From the NCBI GenBank assembly GCA_013042925.1, contig JABDPH010000234.1, positions 1 to 27,025 of the forward strand: a stretch of 27,025 nucleotides of DNA, given 5' to 3'. The notes beneath the pieces were generated by a model that worked only from the letters and a program-made list of their open reading frames with translations, searched no databases and was not told the DNA's origin. This document shows positions 23,747 to 27,025 of the stretch, piece by piece (positions within the stretch are counted from its first letter, which is position 1; every line of letters starts with the position of its first letter). This stretch comes from Eudoraea sp. (GTDB taxonomy: Bacteria; Bacteroidota; Bacteroidia; Flavobacteriales; Flavobacteriaceae). The position numbers were made by a program, and so were the translations under genes.

Positions 23747-26562
23747 GCTTTCTTATATTCACTTTTAGTAACCCGCCTTGTCATATTGTCTTTTGTTTTA
23801 TCAAAGACGAAATCTATAATCTGCTGTTGTCTTAATTTAGAACGAACCGCGCTTCCTGCTGCAGGTGATGCATAAAAACGTCTTGATGCCACACGAAACT
23901 TTTGAGCCTCAGTATAATGGGTAAACATATGGCTCCATGCTCCCATATTCCTTGGTTCTTCTTGTGCCCAAACCAAATCATTAGCCTTTTTATACTTCTT
24001 TATAATAGCAGTCATTTTTTGCTCAGGTACCGGAAATAATTGCTCAACTCTCACTAAAGCAACATCATCTCGTTTACTAGCTTCTTTAAATGCAAGCAAG
24101 TCGTAATAGAATTTTCCTGTACAGAAGACAAGACTTTTAATCTTATTAATATCAGCACTTGCATCATCTATTACTTCCTGAAAACATCCGTCTGAAAATT
24201 CATCTACGCTAGAAACAGCTTTTGGGTGACGTAATAAACTTTTAGGTGTAAATACAATTAAAGGTTTTCTGAAATTTGCTTTCATCTGTCTTCTTAGTAA
24301 ATGAAACAAGTTGGCAGGAGTAGTACAATCTGTGACATACATATTGTCCCTTGCACATAATTGAAGATATCTTTCCATTCTGGCCGATGAGTGCTCTGCA
24401 CCTTGCCCTTCATATCCGTGGGGTAGAAGCATTACGAGCCCATTCTGCAATTTCCATTTATCTTCTGCAGCAGAAATGTACTGATCTATCATTATCTGGG
24501 CCCCATTACTAAAATCACCAAATTGGGCTTCCCAGATAGTCAATGTATTTGGGCTAGCCATGGCATATCCATAATCAAAACCTACTACACCATATTCCGA
24601 TAAAAGGGAATTATAAATCTGAAATCTTCCCTGATTATCATTAAGGTTGTTCAACAACATAATCTCTTCCTCACTTTCTTCAACCTTCATTACAGCGTGC
24701 CTGTGTGAAAAAGTCCCTCTTTCTACATCCTGCCCCGACATACGAACATCAAAGCCCTCTTCTAAAAGGGTGCCATATGCAAGTAATTCTCCCATTGCCC
24801 AATCCAACCTATCTGTTTCAAAGAACATTTTTTTGCGATCTCCCACTAGTTTTTCAACTTTGCGCAGAAACTTTTTATCCTTGGGCAGTTCAGTGATAAC
24901 CTTTGCAATTTCAGTCAATTTTGCCTTATCATAGGAAGTGTCCACTGGATCTAACATTTCCCATTCACGGACATTTTGAAAACCACTCCATTCATCGGCC
25001 ATAAAAGGTGTGATGATCGTTTTATCTTCTTTTTTGGAATCCTCTAACTCTTCCTCCAGACTTTCTTTATACTCTAGTTCTAGCTCCTTAACAAAATCTT
25101 TATTAATAATGCCATCGGATATTAATTTCTCGGAATATATATCTCTCGGATTCTTATGTTTGGCTATGGCTTTATACAATTTAGGTTGCGTAAAACGGGG
25201 CTCATCTCCTTCATTATGACCATACTTTCTGTAACCCAGTAAGTCAAGAAAAACATCACTGTTAAAACGCATTCTATATTCCAAAGCAAACAGAGATGCG
25301 TGAACCACAGCCTCCACATCATCTGCATTTACATGTAAAACCGGGCTTAATGTAACTTTGCCAACATCCGTGCAATATGTGGAAGATCTACCGTCGAGAT
25401 AATTCGTTGTAAATCCAATTTGATTGTTTACTACAATATGAATAGTACCATTGGTTTTATAGCCGTCTAATTGAGCCATTTGTACCACTTCATAGGCTAT
25501 TCCCTGTCCGGCTATAGCCGCATCTCCATGAACTACAATTGGCAAAACTTTAGAAAAGTCTTCTGGATAATGGGTATCTTGTTTTGCCCTGGTAATACCC
25601 TCTACCACGGCACCTACGGTTTCCAGATGTGAAGGATTAGGTGCAATGTTCATATTTATCTTGTTGCCATTATCAGCCTTACGCTCAGAGGTCCATCCCA
25701 AATGGTATTTTACATCTCCGTCAAAAATTTCCTCCTCATAGTCCTTGCCTTCGAACTCGCTAAAAATATCTTTGGCAGATTTTCCAAAAATATTAGTCAA
25801 CACATTAAGTCTTCCTCTATGGGCCATTCCCATGACAAATTGCTTTACACCCATTTCGGCCGCTCTTTCAACAACAGCATCAATTGCAGGGATAAGCGAT
25901 TCATTTCCCTCTAGAGAAAATCTTTTTTGACCCACATATTTCGTGTGCAAGAATGCCTCAAAAGATACCGCCTGATTAAGTTTTCGAAGTATCTGTTTCT
26001 TGCGATTAGTATCGAAATTAGGATGATTGTCATTGACATTCAGCCAATCCTGTGTCCATTGAACACGTTCTGGCTTTCTTATATACATATATTCCACACC
26101 TATAGCGTCACAATATATGCGTTGCAAATGGCTGATTATTTCACGTAATTTTCTCGGACCCAACCCAATTACTTCACCGGCATTAAACACGGTATCTAAA
26201 TCTTCTTGAGATAAACCAAAATTTTCTATATCAAGGGTTGGCTCATATTTTCTTCTTTCCCTAACAGGATTGGTTCTGGTAAACAAATGACCCCTGCTGC
26301 GGTATGCATCAATTAACTTTACCACTTGAAATTCTTTGAGCATGGTCACAGGAATCGATACTGCTTCCCCATCAACCATAACAGGTGAGCCATTAAGATC
26401 CGCTATACCTACTTCATCCAGAGCACTTTCCATTCCGAAGTCAAATCCCTGAAAAAAAGCTCGCCAGCTGGGTTCAACGCTGTCAGGGTTTGAGAGATAC
26501 CTGTCATATAATTCAGCAAAGAAAGACGTATGAGCAGTATTTAAAAAGGAATATTTATCCAT
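23743..26562 (-). CDS. sucA: 2-oxoglutarate dehydrogenase E1 component
   Basis: 939-residue thiamine-diphosphate enzyme that decarboxylates 2-oxoglutarate and passes the succinyl group to SucB in the TCA cycle. I start at ATG 26562 (MDKYSFLNTAHTSFFAELYDRYL), not at the TTG nine bases upstream. The N-terminal E2-binding segment PSWRAFFQGFDFG is present, then GMAHRGRLNVLTN, the cofactor motif VVHGDAAIAGQGIAYE through VVNNQIGFTTNY, and RFRYGHNEGDEP-type segment YRKYGHNEGDEPRFTQP. The transketolase half contains FSHRHAVMKVEE and LLPHGYEGQGAEHSSARMERYLQL. Length fits the family. First gene of an operon with the M23-type gene (4-base overlap) and sucB; divergent from a barrel-like gene at 26655. 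Confidence 0.97.
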   Translation of the reverse strand: MDKYSFLNTAHTSFFAELYDRYLSNPDSVEPSWRAFFQGFDFGMESALDEVGIADLNGSPVMVDGEAVSIPVTMLKEFQVVKLIDAYRSRGHLFTRTNPVRERRKYEPTLDIENFGLSQEDLDTVFNAGEVIGLGPRKLREIISHLQRIYCDAIGVEYMYIRKPERVQWTQDWLNVNDNHPNFDTNRKKQILRKLNQAVSFEAFLHTKYVGQKRFSLEGNESLIPAIDAVVERAAEMGVKQFVMGMAHRGRLNVLTNIFGKSAKDIFSEFEGKDYEEEIFDGDVKYHLGWTSERKADNGNKINMNIAPNPSHLETVGAVVEGITRAKQDTHYPEDFSKVLPIVVHGDAAIAGQGIAYEVVQMAQLDGYKTNGTIHIVVNNQIGFTTNYLDGRSSTYCTDVGKVTLSPVLHVNADDVEAVVHASLFALEYRMRFNSDVFLDLLGYRKYGHNEGDEPRFTQPKLYKAIAKHKNPRDIYSEKLISDGIINKDFVKELELEYKESLEEELEDSKKEDKTIITPFMADEWSGFQNVREWEMLDPVDTSYDKAKLTEIAKVITELPKDKKFLRKVEKLVGDRKKMFFETDRLDWAMGELLAYGTLLEEGFDVRMSGQDVERGTFSHRHAVMKVEESEEEIMLLNNLNDNQGRFQIYNSLLSEYGVVGFDYGYAMASPNTLTIWEAQFGDFSNGAQIMIDQYISAAEDKWKLQNGLVMLLPHGYEGQGAEHSSARMERYLQLCARDNMYVTDCTTPANLFHLLRRQMKANFRKPLIVFTPKSLLRHPKAVSSVDEFSDGCFQEVIDDASADINKIKSLVFCTGKFYYDLLAFKEASKRDDVALVRVEQLFPVPEQKMTAIIKKYKKANDLVWAQEEPRNMGAWSHMFTHYTEAQKFRVASRRFYASPAAGSAVRSKLRQQQIIDFVFDKTKDNMTRRVTKSEYKKA

Positions 26563-26596
26563 AAACGCCAATTCAATCTATTGTAAAAAATTAGAT

Positions 26597-26604
26597 CAAA
26601 AATA
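26597..26604 (-). promoter_or_regulatory. Candidate sucA operon -7 box
   Basis: Complement reads TATTTTTG, matching TAnnTTTG, 34 bases before the sucA ATG. No convincing -33 box at 17-23 bases upstream. Confidence 0.4.
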
Positions 26605-26654
26605 CAATAATTAATAGTTTATGAGTTTATATAAGAGTGTATATATTAAAAATC

Positions 26655-27025
26655 ATGTTCATGAGCTTTAAACATTTATACAGATATAAGTATTTTGTGC
26701 TAGCAGCAGTTTTCTCCTTTGCGTGCCTGACTTCCTATTCACAGCAATTAAAGCCACAAAATGAGTTTTGGAGAAATGTGCGATATGGAGGTGCATTAGG
26801 TCTGGGGTTCGGAAATGATAGTTTTAGTATTGCTATAGCCCCAAGTGCTATTTATCAGGTAAGTGAAAAGTTTGGAACAGGTTTAGCATTGAATTTTGAA
26901 TACTCCAAATTCGGAGATTCTGAATTCACGGCTTATGGTGGAAGCATTTTGAACTTTTTTAATCCAATACCACCTATACAATTATCAGCCGTACTTCAAC
27001 AATTAAGGGTTACTACAAATTATAG
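26655..27025 (+). CDS. Outer-membrane beta-barrel-like secreted protein, 3' end outside window
   Basis: An open frame running off the window end, about 123 codons visible. ATG at 26655, or the third codon ATG at 26661, begins a signal peptide with hydrophobic core YFVLAAVFSFACLTSYSQ. The mature part reads FWRNVRYGGALGLGFGND, FSIAIAPSAIYQVSEKFG, GLALNFEYSKFG, YGGSILNFFNPI and IQLSAVLQQLRVTTNY, i.e. alternating barrel strands and turns. I recognise this as a small flavobacterial protein usually found next to sucA and often labelled alpha-ketoglutarate decarboxylase in annotations. Nothing in the sequence supports that enzymatic name; a barrel is more likely. It is divergent from sucA across about 90 bases. 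The C-terminal half is not visible. Confidence 0.8.
   Translation, partial: MFMSFKHLYRYKYFVLAAVFSFACLTSYSQQLKPQNEFWRNVRYGGALGLGFGNDSFSIAIAPSAIYQVSEKFGTGLALNFEYSKFGDSEFTAYGGSILNFFNPIPPIQLSAVLQQLRVTTNY

Noticed and set aside
1..27025. CRISPR array, insertion sequence, prophage, toxin-antitoxin or biosynthetic cluster
   Set aside because: No regularly spaced repeats, terminal inverted repeats, transposase, phage or toxin-like genes were seen on either strand; the region looks like conserved core chromosome.

Overview
The window is ordinary chromosomal DNA from a member of the Bacteroidota, most likely the family Flavobacteriaceae. The evidence is an AT-rich composition, promoter -7 boxes of the TAnnTTTG type, an absence of Shine-Dalgarno sequences before most starts, lipoproteins and outer-membrane barrels with Bacteroidetes-type signal peptides, and flavobacterial versions of L13, S2, ExbBD and SucA. 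I see no phage, transposon, CRISPR array or defence locus.

Layout. 1-1706: 3' part of polA, closed by a bidirectional terminator shared with a small lipoprotein gene on the minus strand. 2468-5735: ribosomal/translation cluster rplM-rpsI, a structured 228-base spacer, then rpsB-tsf with a strong terminator. The S2 protein has an unusual long tail ending in a helix-hairpin-helix domain. 5798-7669: M61 peptidase lipoprotein (minus). 7829-9129: pyrH-frr. 9130-9534: spacer holding a probable 37-residue membrane protein gene (minus) and a promoter. 9595-11997: RND/MMPL-type exporter. 12094-15652: asnS, rpoN and a divergent PAP2-like membrane protein. 15655-18822: minus-strand block with a PorT-like barrel and an exbB / 4-TM protein / exbD / exbD operon. 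19001-19091: tRNA-Ser(GGA). 19154-21019: ansA and tatD (minus). 21060-21506: retropepsin-like protease. 21535-26562: sucA, an M23-type protein and sucB in one minus-strand operon. 26655-end: start of a barrel-like secreted protein cut by the window edge.

The genes serve DNA replication/repair (polA), translation (rplM, rpsI, rpsB, tsf, frr, asnS, tRNA-Ser), nucleotide synthesis (pyrH), sigma-54 transcription (rpoN), envelope energisation and export (exbBD, RND, barrels) and the TCA cycle (sucA, sucB). The points most worth a second look are the S2 tail fusion, the rpsB leader with mutually exclusive pairings around an anti-SD-like and an SD-like element, the M23 gene coupled between sucA and sucB, and the small membrane ORF after frr. 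None amounts to a clearly new multi-gene system. All assignments were made by reading the sequence, without database searches.
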